Below are positions 46,362-57,792 of a stretch of 64,000 bases of DNA, piece after piece. Location: contig OY783198.1 in NCBI GenBank assembly GCA_963678675.1, positions 7,135,001 to 7,199,000 of the forward strand. The letters are read 5' to 3'. A program made the translations under genes and the position numbers. This DNA is from Xiphydria camelus. Lineage: Eukaryota; Arthropoda; Insecta; Hymenoptera; Xiphydriidae. Under the pieces are notes generated by a model, which saw nothing but the letters and a program-made list of their open reading frames with translations, was not told the DNA's origin and searched no databases. Positions within the stretch are counted from its first letter, which is position 1; the number at the start of each line of letters is the position of its first letter.

Positions 46362-46775
46362 TCCATAGAAAATCCTTTAGAAATCCCATACAATTCCTTA
46401 TGGAAATATGATATGTATTTGAAACATCAATTCCAGATACCCACCCATTAAAAATTGAGAAGAATTGATCGAAGTTTATAGGATTCTATGCGTAGATGTA
46501 GAAATAAGTAAAATCCCATAAAAATAAATGCCGTTCAAATGGTAATTACCCAATTAGTAATTACCAATAGAATTACGTTTATGTTGGTTATTACCAATGG
46601 AATGGCATTAATTTTTATGAAATTCAACTTATTCTTACATATGCGCATAGAATCCCATACATTCGATCAATCCTTTTCAGATTTTAATGGGCGAATATCT
46701 GGAATTGCTGTTTCATATAAGTATCATTTTTCCATAAGAAATTTTGTGGGATTCCTATAGGAATTTATAAGGATC
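46362..46775. repeat. Diverged foldback, 0.4 kb
   Basis: Imperfect arms pair over about 190 bp each (AATCCCATA..ATTCC on the left with GGAAT..TATAAGG on the right), closing around AATGGTAATTACC and GGTTATTACCAATGG. An older, decayed inverted-repeat element. Confidence 0.55.
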
Positions 46776-46979
46776 TGTTGGTTCTTTTTTTCAACAACAA
46801 TAGAGGACACACCGTGAAGCCTGCAATTCTTTCTGAAAAGTTTTCTTAGCTTTTTGTTTCCCAAACGAAGAAAAATCTACGTAGTATCGTAGAACAGGCA
46901 TTCGTCTACGAGTATTAGCTAAAATTTTATCGGGAAGGCATAGTGCGAGTGCGAAAGAGAGCGTCGACTCAGGGCGTTT

Positions 46980-46980
<1 letters not shown>

Positions 46981-47054
<74 letters not shown>

Positions 47055-47076
47055 CTCTCTCTCTCTCTCGCACTCG
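46981..47076. repeat. (CT)n microsatellite, 70 bp uninterrupted
   Basis: Uninterrupted CT to about 47051, then an interrupted continuation. An open frame across it encodes only Ser-Leu repeats. Confidence 0.95.
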
Positions 47077-47223
47077 TACGATTACACCTGCGAGAAATTC
47101 CTTCGTTCTCTGATCACGATTTTAACCGCATCCGGAGGATCAATTCGTCGCGCGATGTTATTTTCGAACGATTCGCACAACACGGCGTATTCAAACGATT
47201 AGATATTCGTTCCGTCGTCTCGG

Positions 47224-47227
<4 letters not shown>

Positions 47228-47254
<27 letters not shown>
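47228..47254. repeat. (GA)n microsatellite
   Basis: Thirteen GA units. The GC-rich sequence between this and 47580 is open on both strands but has no recognisable product. Confidence 0.9.
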
Positions 47255-47259
<5 letters not shown>

Positions 47260-47580
47260 ATGTCTTTACCTTCTACCGTTGCTCGCGCGGCGAGACGAGA
47301 TTCCGAGCGGGTGAATTCGACGCTTCGGAAGCAGAGTGCACCCGGAAAGTCTTCTCCATTTCTTCCCGACGGTTGTCGCAGACTTCTCGATAAAGATTTG
47401 GTACGCGAAACCCATTTTTAACGGCTTTAAAGGCGAACTTTTTCCACTCACGAGGCGTAGTTCCACTCCAGTCTCCTCTTCGTGTGCCGTCGTGCACGTC
47501 TTGGCGCGTTCGTGGGTTTTACCCGGCCACCGGCTCAGCGTTAGCCTCGAACCCAAAGCGCGTTGTCGAAAGGCTTCGTA

Positions 47581-47998
47581 TGAGATTTTATGAATAATTC
47601 GATCTTCTAAGAGAGAATAAGCTACTTTAAATTAGATTTAATTATTAAATCTTGTGTTTAATGAACCACTTGAAGAGTTAGTCCATGTATTGCATTCAAA
47701 ATTGAGAGAATTACAATAAATAATTCTTTGCAATTCGCACCCGCGAAATACCCTGATCGTTTAAACAGACTATCCAACTAGTTTTAATATGAGATTTTAT
47801 GAATAATTCGATCTTCTAAGAGAGAATAAGCTACTTTAAATGAGATTTAATTATTAAATCTTGTATTTAACGAATCACTTGAAGAGTTAGTCTATGTATT
47901 GCCCTCAAAATTGAGAGAATTACAATAAATAATTCTTTGCAATTTGCACCCGCAAAATACCCTGATTGTTCAAACAAACTATCTACAAAGCTTGCATG
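47581..47998 (+). repeat. Tandem duplication, 209-bp unit
   Basis: TGAGATTTTATGAATAATTC starts at 47581 and again at 47790. The two units are collinear and more than 90% alike by eye, differing by scattered substitutions, so the duplication is fairly recent. Confidence 0.88.
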
Positions 47999-48741
47999 CT
48001 TCATTCTCATCGTTATACTCACCATAATTTTTATTTATCGTCTACGTATTTATAAAAATACCAAAAGTATCTTTAATTGGTATTCTAAAAATGTTTAAAT
48101 CGCACGTAACAATAAATTATATACATCACAATTGTTTTATAAGTAGATTCTAAAAATTGCTAACCTGCAAACTTGGACACTATACCGCCACACCGGTGCG
48201 TATTTTTCTCACAAAACAAATTACCTTTTCACGTATTGAAGTAATGGTTGTTAATATAAGGAAGTTACTCTGGTTTCCCTTCAATACACGCATAAATCTT
48301 TCGCCTTTTACTAAAAATTTCCGTGGAGGGCAACAATTGATGAGTCTGAACAATTATTTTTTGTTGTACCCAGCTTTTTAGCTGGGTCGTAAGGTACTGC
48401 AAAGAAAAAATATTCTATTTGAGAGGCTCTGCTTTTGGATCTCGATGTAAAAGTGGTGCTGAAAATCGACAGAGATATTCGGGACATACCGGTAGAATAA
48501 CTGAGAAGGTACATGTGGAATCCGAGCGACCAACAATTATCATCGATAATACCGCCAGCCAAGATCTGAGCCAAATAACATGATCATTTGCATTTATTTC
48601 CTATCTTATATTTATTCGAAAAAAAAAAACGCCGAGTATCGAAACTATAATATATTGAAGCGTCTGTTACTCTGACCATTGACGAGATGACCGAGGTTTC
48701 TCAGACCGATAGCTCTTAGGTATACCTATGTACCTACCTAA
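47999..48741. other. Intergenic, no gene
   Basis: Open frames at 48157-48574 lack recognisable domains. Confidence 0.5.
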
Positions 48742-48907
48742 GTACATATCGATACCTTAATTTGAAAACCTCGTAAGAACAATTTTTGACAAAAATGCCA
48801 TTTATAGCTTACTGTATTCAGATTTTAAAACTTAACGCAGTAAGCTATAAATGGCATTTTTATCAAAAATTGTACTTACGAGGTTTTCAAAGTAAGATCG
48901 ATATGTA
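48742..48907. repeat. Hairpin, 165 bp
   Basis: GTACATATCGAT is inverted at the right end. Arms of about 65 bp pair well (AACCTCGTAAG.ACAATTTT; ATGCCATTTATAGCTTACTG) around a loop of about 25 bp. Confidence 0.85.
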
Positions 48908-49271
48908 CATGCATACTTAGGTAAATGGCTCGAGTACCGACCAAGCCCGGCCGAAGGTAAATTTCAATTTGATACCAAAAGCGTCGGTATTGTACCTATA
49001 ATTTATTGACTTCGATTTACCTAATTTCACGAAGATCAATGATGTACGCACATTACTCTACCTTATCTGCTGTGCAATTCTACGTTATCGGAGCTACTGA
49101 AGACCGGCCGACAAAAAAGACTCCGACGAACCAGTCATCGATCCCCGATAGCCAGGTGGCTTCACAGTGGTGACACTGTGGGACCACGCGGTGACTTTGA
49201 GAAACATCACAGTGATATCTTGGTGCGTGCCCACTGGGGTACCACTGTGGCATCACCGCAGTGTACAAAGT
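48908..49271. other. Intergenic with one dispersed repeat
   Basis: CTCGAGTACCGACCAAGCCC near 48930 matches a motif near 34080. 49130-49260 is rich in CACAGTG/CACTGTG motifs. No gene seen. Confidence 0.5.
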
Positions 49272-49340
49272 GGATAAAGTAGGATTTTGCAAAAGGATAA
49301 AGTAGGATTATGCAAAAGGATAAAGTAGGAATTTGCATGC
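49272..49340 (+). repeat. Three 23-bp tandem units
   Basis: GGATAAAGTAGGATTTTGCA begins units at 49272, 49295 and 49318; the last one is slightly changed. Confidence 0.9.
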
Positions 49341-49400
49341 AGTAACTTTACCGAGGTTTTTCACTGTGTGCCCGTGCAGTGCCGCCGCCTAGTAGTGTCG

Positions 49401-49505
49401 CTTTTTTTTTTCACACCCTACCGGAATTTGAACCTGCGATCTTCAAGATACGAGATGCTTCGAAACTGGGAATGCTTGCATTCTACCAATTGAGCCATCG
49501 ACTCT
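49401..49505 (-). tRNA. tRNA-like sequence, probable tRNA pseudogene or SINE head
   Basis: On the minus strand an A-box-like TGGCTCAATTGG (49486-49497) is followed 48 bases later by a B-box-like GCAGGTTCAAATTCC (49423-49437). A poly-A run (T at 49402-49411 on the plus strand) follows soon after. The anticodon arm is not clean and the acceptor stem is weak, so a functional tRNA is unlikely. A tRNA-derived SINE is the best reading. Confidence 0.45.
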
Positions 49506-49985
49506 TCGAGCGCGATGTTGCTCCACTCCGGTCATAATATAGAAACCGGACATGACAGACAGGGAGGCTTCTCCACCTTTTGTATACATTTTGTGGAAAA
49601 TCACGGAAATCCTAAGCGGATGTGTGAGTTCAACTAATTGTTGAAACGTAAGTCTTTCTTTCAATTGCTATTTTTCAAATAGACACCATTTAGAAGTTAC
49701 GGATAATCCCCTTCGCGCTGCTCTAACCTACAAACGTCCCGGAATGCAACTGTAAACATTCTTGACTCGTGTTTTACATTTTCAGTTTATTGGCGTAAAT
49801 GATTGAAGGGGTCGCATTCTCGTGTCCACCTGTATTATACATTTTCTGGATCTGGGTTGTGTTTATCATCATGTGTTTAGATCATGCCAAAGGGATTCAG
49901 GGATACTGCAAAAGACGCGAAGTGAACTATCGGAGTATGCTTGATATCTAATTTTAATTGTGTAAAGTATTCCAATACTCTTCTG
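49506..49985. other. Sequence before the kinase pseudogene
   Basis: A 50-codon ORF (49799-49951) with a hydrophobic stretch (VLYIFWIWVVFIIMCL) lies here. It could be spliced in phase to the downstream pseudogene exon through a GTATGC donor at 49938, but it does not resemble ethanolamine kinase. I leave it unassigned. Confidence 0.35.
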
Positions 49986-49989
49986 TTTC

Positions 49990-50850
49990 AGAATTCAAAT
50001 GGCTAATCCGACCTTATGTGGTGCTTCAAAAGGAACATCAATGCTTAACACATTCGCTGCGGACCGCGCACACAGCTCCTGCTTTAAAATACATACACCC
50101 TCACGCGGGAGCCGCATGATCCGCGGTGAACGTGTAAAGGAAACTCTTTCAGAACTTGATAGCCCTATAGTATAGGCTCACAATGATCTTCTACTGGGAA
50201 ATGTATTGTACAATGAAAAAGAAAATAGCGTTACTTTCATTGACTATGAGTACACTGCTTTTAACTGAGGCTTTTGATATATCCAATCATTTTATTGAAT
50301 TTGCTGGTAATCAAATTATCCATTTACCACAAGCTAACCATTTTTATAGCATAGAAGTAATACAAAATCTCTTATTTCTTTTTTCAGGTATAGATAATCC
50401 TGACTTTTCTCTGTATCCGGAGGAAACATTGCAAAGGGCTTGGCTTAGAATATATCTTCGTACGTACAATGAAGCCACAGATGTAGCCGAAGATACTGTT
50501 ACTAAACTTTATACCAAGGTTTACGTTTCCTCCTTTATCTCATTTCTTCCGGGGTTGCTGGGCGCTTATACAGAGTGAACATTCAAATATCGACTTCGAT
50601 TTTCTGGAGTAAGTTTATTTAATTATTATCAGATTGTATAATCAGGATACTTTCATTTTATAATATTCATATTTCATTTGATGATAATCGTTTTGATAAT
50701 AGGTACGCTTCTTTCAGATTTAACGAACACTTCAAAATGAAGGACGAATGCCTGAACATGAAGTATAAAATTTACGCCAGGACGAAATCATTCCATACAA
50801 TGAAGAATTTTAATAATTCCCAACGATGTATTCTATATGATACTATTTAA
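49990..50850 (+). pseudogene. Ethanolamine kinase pseudogene (C-terminal half)
   Basis: The kinase C-terminal half is readable across three exons. Exon one (49990-50306) has FKWLIRPYVV, then after an insertion SPIV*AHNDLLLGN with the catalytic Asp, FIDYEYTAFN, and in another frame AFDISNHFIEFAG. Exon two (50388-50608) has PDFSLYPEETLQRAWLRIYL, then in another frame SHFFRGCWALIQSEHSNID. Exon three (50703-50850) has YASFRFNEHFKMK. Motifs and order match ethanolamine kinases, the first enzyme of the CDP-ethanolamine route to phosphatidylethanolamine. Damage: TAG at 50173, a 2-bp loss near 50266, a shift near 50520, and a MITE at 50045-50137. Introns are kept, so it arose by DNA duplication and not by retroposition. 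The N-terminal half is not found. Confidence 0.75.
50045..50137. mobile_element. Small TTAA-type MITE inside the pseudogene exon
   Basis: TTAACACATTCGCTGCGGA at the left pairs with the inverted TCCGCGGTGAACGTGTAA at the right. It interrupts the kinase reading frame between QKEHQ and ETLSELDSP. Confidence 0.65.
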
Positions 50851-51134
50851 TTTTACCAGCTTGTTAACTGGATTTCTCAAGGAAATTATCTCCTTTTATT
50901 CAGATTCATTATATGTAACAGCAGTTGAAAAAAATTGCGAATGAAAATACTATGATATAATAGCTTAAGTCGTACAGTATTTTATATAAAGAATAGGATA
51001 ATATACACATAATAGAACCATGTACATATTATATTACAAAATAAAAAAATGTTTTCTGTGCTTTGAAATTTTGAAACGCTTATAATAAACGCTGAATATA
51101 TTTGTTGTATCTACCACAACAAACATTATCTCCT

Positions 51135-51264
51135 CAATTGAAGAGTGGAAGTGTAAAACCGGCTGTGTCATGAATATAGTCTATGTTCACATAGAACTAT
51201 TCATGCAAAAAAATCGAAGTAAAAAAAATTGGCACAGCCGGTTTTACACTTCCACTTTTCAATT
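51135..51264. repeat. Hairpin
   Basis: CAATTGAAGAGTGGAAGTGT is inverted at the right end with stem AAACCGGCTGTG; the loop is about 60 bp and contains a minor CATGAATAGT-type inversion. Confidence 0.85.
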
Positions 51265-51759
51265 ATGGACTTTGGACTCACAACTAGCGGTCTCTTCTTG
51301 ACTTCCAGGTGATAGCCACGTTTATTATGCCATGTATCGTAAACATTCCAATTTGCTTCATTCGGGCAGATAAGACTCTGTTATGGTATCTATCTGCGTG
51401 AAATAATTCGTGTTTTTTCGTTAAACGGGGGTGGAGGGGAAAGGGATTAATGGTAACCCTAATCGTGATGTGAGTTGACAATGAGCGACGGAAGAGTGAC
51501 GCTAATCTCGCTTTAACGAAGTTGCTATTTCCGGAGCTTCCGGCCTCGCGAAGACCCTCCCAAATATTGTGTTGGAAAATTGGAAAGGAGACAGGAGCCT
51601 GGTATACCGTTACATTTCCTTATGTAGGAAGCAGTAGGGATGGATAAAGCAATATATTTCCATACTCGCTACGAAAGAATCTCATATATTATTAATAGAC
51701 AGTTTGACCTTCCGTTTTGGAGAAACTATAATGATACTATAATAAATGAGTTCATTTAA
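51265..51759. other. Intergenic, no gene
   Basis: Nothing recognised beyond short frames. Confidence 0.55.
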
Positions 51760-51867
51760 TTAACCCTTTCTGCCCACACTTCACATAATGATACCTGTAG
51801 GTGGATCAAGACTAATGTGGGTTCATCCATGATCCCACTGGAGGGATGTGAAGGGAAAGGGAGTTAA
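51760..51867. mobile_element. Small TTAA-type MITE
   Basis: TTAACCCTTTCTGCCCACACTT at the left and GTGAAGGGAAAGGGAGTTAA at the right are roughly inverted, with TTAA at both borders. Confidence 0.55.
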
Positions 51868-52041
51868 CGGAATGCTGCCATTTATTTTTTTAAAGTTATA
51901 AGGGGGCTTTTAAAATCGTTAAAAATGTCTTTTTATGGTTCTTAAACATTCCCTGAAGTCCCCGACTATACCAGTAAGGCATTTAAACTGAGATACATGA
52001 ATATCGTTAAAATAACGATTATTTTGGGTTTTTAAGGCCAT

Positions 52042-52168
52042 TTTAAAGTCAACGTTTTTTTTTCAACAAATTCTTAATCAATACACAGAAATAGACAACT
52101 ATCTTCAGAGAAAGATTTGTTATTTCTTTATTTTTTCCATTTAAATAAAACGTTGACTTTTTAATGGT
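52042..52168. repeat. Inverted repeat
   Basis: CCATTTTAAAGTCAACGTTTT and AAAACGTTGACTTTTTAATGG flank about 80 bp of AT-rich sequence. Confidence 0.75.
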
Positions 52169-53179
52169 CTTGAAAACATCTACTAAATGAAAAATAAAAC
52201 GTACAGTTCTCTTTCCCCCTCTAAAGCAAATAACTTTTATAAGATACATTTATTTCTAAAATGCGTTAATCGTTTTACAAATATTTATGTGTCTCAATTT
52301 AAATACCTCACCCCGTATAATAAAGGAGATCGTTATAGTGTAAAATCGAGCGACCTAACAATTGACGGGACGAGAGGCGCCTGTATCTACGCTTGATCCG
52401 ACTGTATGCTCCTAAATATGATACACGATGTCTACGATAAATAAATTTGCACGCGCGCGCGATATACGAGTGACGCAGTTATACGCCGCGGGGAGCAGAC
52501 GCCTCAGTATAAAAAAAAAGCAACGTCTACACAAATAATCCTATAAAGACACGAAGCGAAGCGACAAATGCGAGAACGAGAAAAATACGACGATACCGGG
52601 CAATCGCCCTCCAGAAATTCAACTCGAGGGTGCAAATACGATTCGTTAAACCCTCTTCAGCCTTCGACCTCTCCGACTGACTGAAAGTCCATATTGAGAT
52701 TCCCTACATACTCGTAAAAAGACGTCCCTTCGGCTCTGATTCCTCGCCCTTCAAGGTGTGCTGAAAAGGTCGACGACCTTCGAAGAGTATCCTTGTTGTT
52801 ATCTGTCGCACGCTCTAAATATACCATCGTATCTACGGGAGAGCGTTGGCGGTACATACATCGTATGTACGCGTCGCAAAGTTGGAACAATATATATATG
52901 GCCACGAAGAAAATCTCTCGGGAAAAGGATTTAAAGGGGTGAGACCGTAGAGCTCTTGGCGAATGCAGAAAATGAAAGTGCCATTAGCGGATGGAATGTT
53001 ATGGCGTTGCTTTACTGCAAATTAATGCACCTGGTCGATTAAATTGATTAATTAATGAAGCGCCTAAGAGCGAGGGTTGATCGTGGAATTAGTGAAGATT
53101 GATTTATGGAGGAAAATTTGATCGAGGGTTTGTCCTTATTTCTTGAGAAGATCGCTTTAATTTTGCTTGGACAATTGCA
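52169..53179. other. Intergenic, no gene recognised
   Basis: Open frames at 52187-52905 on both strands have no recognisable domain. Composition turns GC-richer around 52430-52900. Confidence 0.5.
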
Positions 53180-53580
53180 TTCATTTTATTAACTTATATC
53201 TATGAATATAAAAAAAACATGTCCTGACTGACTGACTTATTTATCAACGCCGAACCGAAATCGCTGAAACTAATTACATGAAATATAGACAGTAGGTTTC
53301 TTTTGTGGCGTAAGCACTACGTAACAACTAAGAAAGGACTTTATGAAATTCTTCCCCTAAGATGGCAAAATAGGGGATGTAAATTTGTATGAAAATCCGT
53401 CATTTTTAAAACTTGATCCATGAAAATTGGTATTCGGCCTTTCGGTTAGAAATTAAGAAAGACGTTTTTAAGGATTTTTGGGAATTTATCCTTTAAGGGG
53501 ATAAAGTAGAGGATGAAAATTTGTATTTATTTCGAAATCCACCCCGACGAAGTCGCGGTTTTTCTATCATATATTCGTTT
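53180..53580 (+). repeat. Dispersed repeat F, copy 2
   Basis: Collinear with the reverse complement of 19955-20240, and extends further upstream with CTGACTGACTGACTTATTTATC, a signature seen in several insect interspersed repeats. No coding frame. Confidence 0.6.
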
Positions 53581-55710
53581 GCACATTAAAATCCAAGATA
53601 AATTGAACGACGCGTGAGAATAATCAGTTTCATGGAAGTACGTGACAACCGGGCTACGTTCCATCGCACATGTATCCGTGTCAAGGACGAAGGGCGCTGC
53701 AAGGACTCTCGAGAATTGAACGAGCTTCCGAGCTAATTTCGCATGGGACTCTCTTCTCGTCGAGAGCCCTCGAAGCGACTAGAAGAGAGAAATCCGACAG
53801 CCGCCTATCCATAAACCCATCGTCCATGTCTCGTTACACAATGACGCTGCAGATGGCTAAAAAGGTCTCCGTGCATCATTTAAATCTTGGAATCGCTCCG
53901 CGTGCGAAACAATAATGCGGTCCATTGTTCCGTCGGCGGTGCATTTATTACCCCGGCTGTGTGGTGATCGTTTCGTCCGGGATGCTGGGAGTGTCGTAAA
54001 TATCTTCAGTCGTAATCCGATACACAAAGGATTCGTGGGGGTGTTACCAGGAGAAAAAAATATTATAACAAAACACGGGTGGTTCCCCGCGGAGCGACGA
54101 AGAATAGATACGGGCTTAATAAAGTGGAACGCGTACCTAAGCGAATAAACTATACGGGGTGATAGGCTTCGTACCTCGCGGTAAGAAGGTTTTGTAGTTG
54201 CCTTCCGTAGGCGCAGTTGGCTCTAGTTGCGCCTAATGGAAGCCAACCAGGAAGCCTATTTACAGCAAAGTATACCTTGGCATATCCAACATAACCAAAG
54301 AATTTGAACATGATGTGGTTATTTTTTGGTAACAGTTAAAAGAGCGAAATAATCTGGTTAAATTTCAGTTTTTACCGCATTTTCGATACATGAGTACCAA
54401 AGAATAACAACGATTTCCAGAATTTTTTTAACCATAATGTAACCGAAAATAAACGTAATAATATGATTCATAGTGGATGATGTATCAGTTTTTTCTTGGT
54501 TATATAATCAAAGTAGTGTTCATAAATTTATGCTTGGTTTTTGGTTATAAAACGAAAAAAGTCCCAATTAAAAACTCAGATCTTACTGAAGTGAGAGAAA
54601 GAGTAGCCGTAACCACAATTATTTTTTAGAGAAACAGTTATAGTACGGCTATATTTCAGTGCTTATTCTACAATTTAACCGAAAAGAAACCACAATTATA
54701 TCCATTACATTTTAGTTTGTTCGGTGACAAAAATTCTTGGAATAACTGGGAATATTTTAGCTACATTTTGGTCACAGTGAATACGCTAGGGATAAAGCAC
54801 ATTGTCCCGTGAGAACTCACGAGATCATTCAAAGTGCCGAACTCGGATACTTTTTAATATGGTTTTTTCGTCAAATTTTGTATCAAGACTGCAACGAAAA
54901 GGGAGATGTAACATTTCGAGCGTAACCCAAAAATATGTCGAAATAAATGGAAGGCGTCATAAGATATGCCCCCTTGAATCATTTTAACCTCGAATGCCTA
55001 CCGAACTCTGGGGTGATTCGTTTTTCTCTATATTCAAGAAATATAAATTTAAAGGTGTGACGTACAATGACGCGTGGGTGGTTCTCCACGAAGAATTACG
55101 CCGAGTCTATCATATCTCGTTTTGCGTCCCTTCAGAGGTGAATCCGAAAAAAAGACTTACAAAGAAAGACACGTGTAATGTGTAATTTCGTATATGCATC
55201 CTAGCGAGAGAGCTCTTTGCGTCAATACACAATTGAACGACTCTGGCTCTTATAATTGTAGAATACTCGGGCGAAAATTCTAAGTTCACTTAGTTAACTT
55301 ATCATCATTAACTTTTCGGGCACATATGTGTATTCATGAACTCTGCGATACGTGCGTTCAAAATAAAACCAGCGAATTCTGTCAGCCCCACGTGCCGAAA
55401 GAAGGATTTTTGAAATAAACTCAATGGATTTCCCGTCATCCCCACGTTCCTGTAACGAAGGATTAAGGACGACCTCACAAAGCACAGAAGCCGTGAAACA
55501 TTTTCCATCATATTTCTTCGAGATAACTGAAACTTAAACCGTAAATAATTTTTTTAACTGAAAAGTCTCTTGTTAAAATTAATACAAGATAAATTTTGTT
55601 CTTAGTTACAAACCACAGCATCCAAAATTAATTCAATTTAACTTCACTCTCCCTGCAAGCGTAACCCAGCAATCCATTTCTGCACCACATGCTGTATCGT
55701 CAAGACGACT
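53581..55710. other. Intergenic, no gene recognised
   Basis: 53650-54150 is GC-richer and open in several frames. 54190-54250 contains an imperfect palindrome (GCCTTCCGTAGGCGCA with TGCGCCTAATGGAAGCC). 54300-54760 is AT-rich and diffusely repetitive (TGGTTAT, AACCACAATTAT), without a clean unit. Confidence 0.5.
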
Positions 55711-57257
55711 CACAGTGCGGCGACCAATGGAAAAAACCCAAAAAATCAAGTTGTACAAAAACGGTTCTAAAACACACGTAGGTCAAAAGAAATAGTCCTG
55801 AAACAAGAAACTAAAACTTGTTTATGAAAAATTCCACCTGTGCACCTGTGTAGCACCGCTCCGAATATCAGCTTGTTTGCGCAGTCTACGTGACGCACAG
55901 AGTAGGTTTGCGACGTGGAGATTTCGATTTCATGCAAAATGTGAATTTGCCCTAAAAACATCGGTTTTTTGGCGTCGATCTTGTTCACTAGGGTTAATAC
56001 TATGTTTTCGACCTATTAGTTGTTACTCTTATCGGTTGTTATTGTTTTAATCGCTCTTTTGAGTGAGGTCCCATTTTACTCTAACTCTGTGAAAGTTGTT
56101 TATCTTCAGAAGATTTTTCTAACAAGTGTCGCGTGGTGTCGAGCAAATTGTTATTGTAACGTACGGAGTATAATATCCTTTATTAGCCTATGTAAAATTT
56201 AGCTGCCAGTACTTGCCACCTTTTGATATACAGCATTTTTTAATCCTTGCCGCGTGCCTCTATCGAGGCTCGTACTATTCGGTAATAAAATCGCGGCTTC
56301 GGATTCGAATTCCTATACGTACCGTTTTAAGATTTTACACGCTTCCTCGTATCTCTCATCATTTCTCCAAGATATGTGCATAAGTTTATTGTTTAAACAA
56401 ATTATCAATTCGCTTTCTACGGTAAAATTAATATAATTTAAAGTTTGACCCCCTTTGAAACCCCAATATTTTTTCTATTCCGTCGTATCTCTTATCATTT
56501 CGAGATATTTGCATAAGTTTATTATTTAAACAAATTATTGTTCAGCTTTATTTGTTAATGTGGTTACTGCTAAAAGTTGAACATCTTCCTCCCCCGAGGG
56601 CCGAACATTTTCTCCGTTTTGTCGCATTTCTTACAGTTTCGAGATATTTGCAAAAGTTTATTGTCCAAATAAATTTTAAAATAATTTGTCGACAAATTGA
56701 AATCATGAAATATTTTGAAATACCAATTGGACAATTATCTGAGGAAGCTCTCGAAGCTACGCATAAAGTTTTTCGACGCACTAGATTAAATCACGCTAGA
56801 AAGTCCTCAAGATTAAATAATTGTCAAGACGTAATAAACAACCTATTGTTGATGTCTGACCCTTGTATTTCCATGAACAGGAAAATTGTACGCAGACGAA
56901 CAAAAGTGTTCGATGATGATATTGAAAGCTACCTTCTTTGTAGTGAAAATTCATGCGATTGATGACTCAGAATATTTACTGCTAAATGTTCATAAAAATT
57001 AATTTTTTATTAATTGTAAGTATATATCTTGCGCAGAAATGCAATATTTAGTTCAAACAAATATTCTTTTAGTTGAGTGTCATATTGGTAATAACGCAAC
57101 CTGAAAAGTTTAAACAATGTGATATTATTTTACTTATTTGACGAAATATATTTCAATATACAATTAAATTAAAATTAAACAAAATTCTATCACTAAAACT
57201 TCATTATAGTTGAATTTTTAGTTTTTTCCCTATTTCCCATTGACTCGCCGCACTGTG
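55711..57257 (+). mobile_element. TIR transposon with 5-bp target duplication
   Basis: CACAGTGCGGCGACCAATGG at 55711 is inverted at the right end (CCCATTGACTCGCCGCACTGTG, ending 57257). Pairing continues for about 48 bp. The flanks are CGACT at 55706-55710 and CGACT at 57258-57262, a 5-bp duplication. It encloses the coding remnant at 56701-56962. Superfamily not assigned; the CACAGTG start recalls CMC-type elements. Confidence 0.75.
56701..56962 (+). pseudogene. Coding remnant of an insect transposon-type protein (C-terminal end)
   Basis: The frame ends at 56960-56962 and contains IPIGQLSEEALEATHKVF, then RKSSRLNNCQDVINNLLLMS and DPCISM. This resembles the C-terminal block (P.GQ.SEEAQEAR.K.F.R.R..H.RK.SR....D....LL..SDP.IS) of an uncharacterised, multi-copy arthropod protein type. 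The preceding sequence (56221-56650) contains a roughly repeated segment of about 120 bp (CTTATCATTTC.AGATAT, TGCATAAGTTTATT), not coding. Only the end of the protein is left. Confidence 0.5.
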
Positions 57258-57262
57258 CGACT

Positions 57263-57622
57263 TCCTCTTCTTATCAATCTGGAAATTTCCTTTCGTAATT
57301 TTCTCCCGGCATAAGACGCATCGTGTTGCATGCTATATAATGTCCTCAGAGTAATCCTAATCGCACGTGAATGTACCTATTTCTATCCAAGTCACTTAAT
57401 GCACCAGTGTGCAGGTACAGTCTGCCCTGCCACAATCGAGTAGAACTGGACTCACAAACGTGGCACAAAGTAGCAAGGACTATTAAGATACTCTTTGCAC
57501 GTACCTAGATACACTTGTAGATACACAGTAAAAAATTCTACAGTATGGACTTATACAGATCACTTTTGGTATTAAATAATAATGGCATTAATAAGACTGG
57601 ATGAGACCAGAAGTGGTATACC
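57263..57622. other. Intergenic, nothing seen
   Basis: No repeat arm or coding run recognised. Confidence 0.55.
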
Positions 57623-57792
57623 TATACAGACTGTCCCTTTCAATACACGCCAGCGTGGCGGGTTGCATATCGGTTATCCGCCTTGCGCCAGACACAGGCG
57701 CCACAGGCGCATGGCCCCTGCAGCGGATTGGAGGCGTCAACCGATATGCAACCTGCCACGCTGGCGTGTATAGCGCGGGGCAGTTTGTATAT
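57623..57792. mobile_element. MITE family A, copy 3
   Basis: TATACAGACTGTCCCTTTCA at the left is inverted at the right border, and the arms continue with ACACGCCAGCGTGGCGGGTT and TGCATATCGG, about 51 bp in all. It is the short form of the 44091-44618 element, without the nested insert. Confidence 0.85.

Noticed and set aside
46978..47202. 74-codon frame with leucine/serine-rich start
   Set aside because: Encoded by the CT microsatellite.
49272..49340. CRISPR-like short repeats
   Set aside because: Units are contiguous 23-bp tandem copies with no spacers, in a eukaryotic context.
50519..50573. A 55-bp intron in the kinase-like gene that would restore phase
   Set aside because: The supposed intron translates in a shifted frame to conserved kinase residues (SHFFRGCWALIQ), so it is exon sequence with a frameshift.
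50183..50578. A secreted 131-residue protein with signal peptide
   Set aside because: The hydrophobic start is out-of-frame reading of the ethanolamine kinase segment HNDLLLGN..FIDYEY; the kinase frame is the meaningful one.
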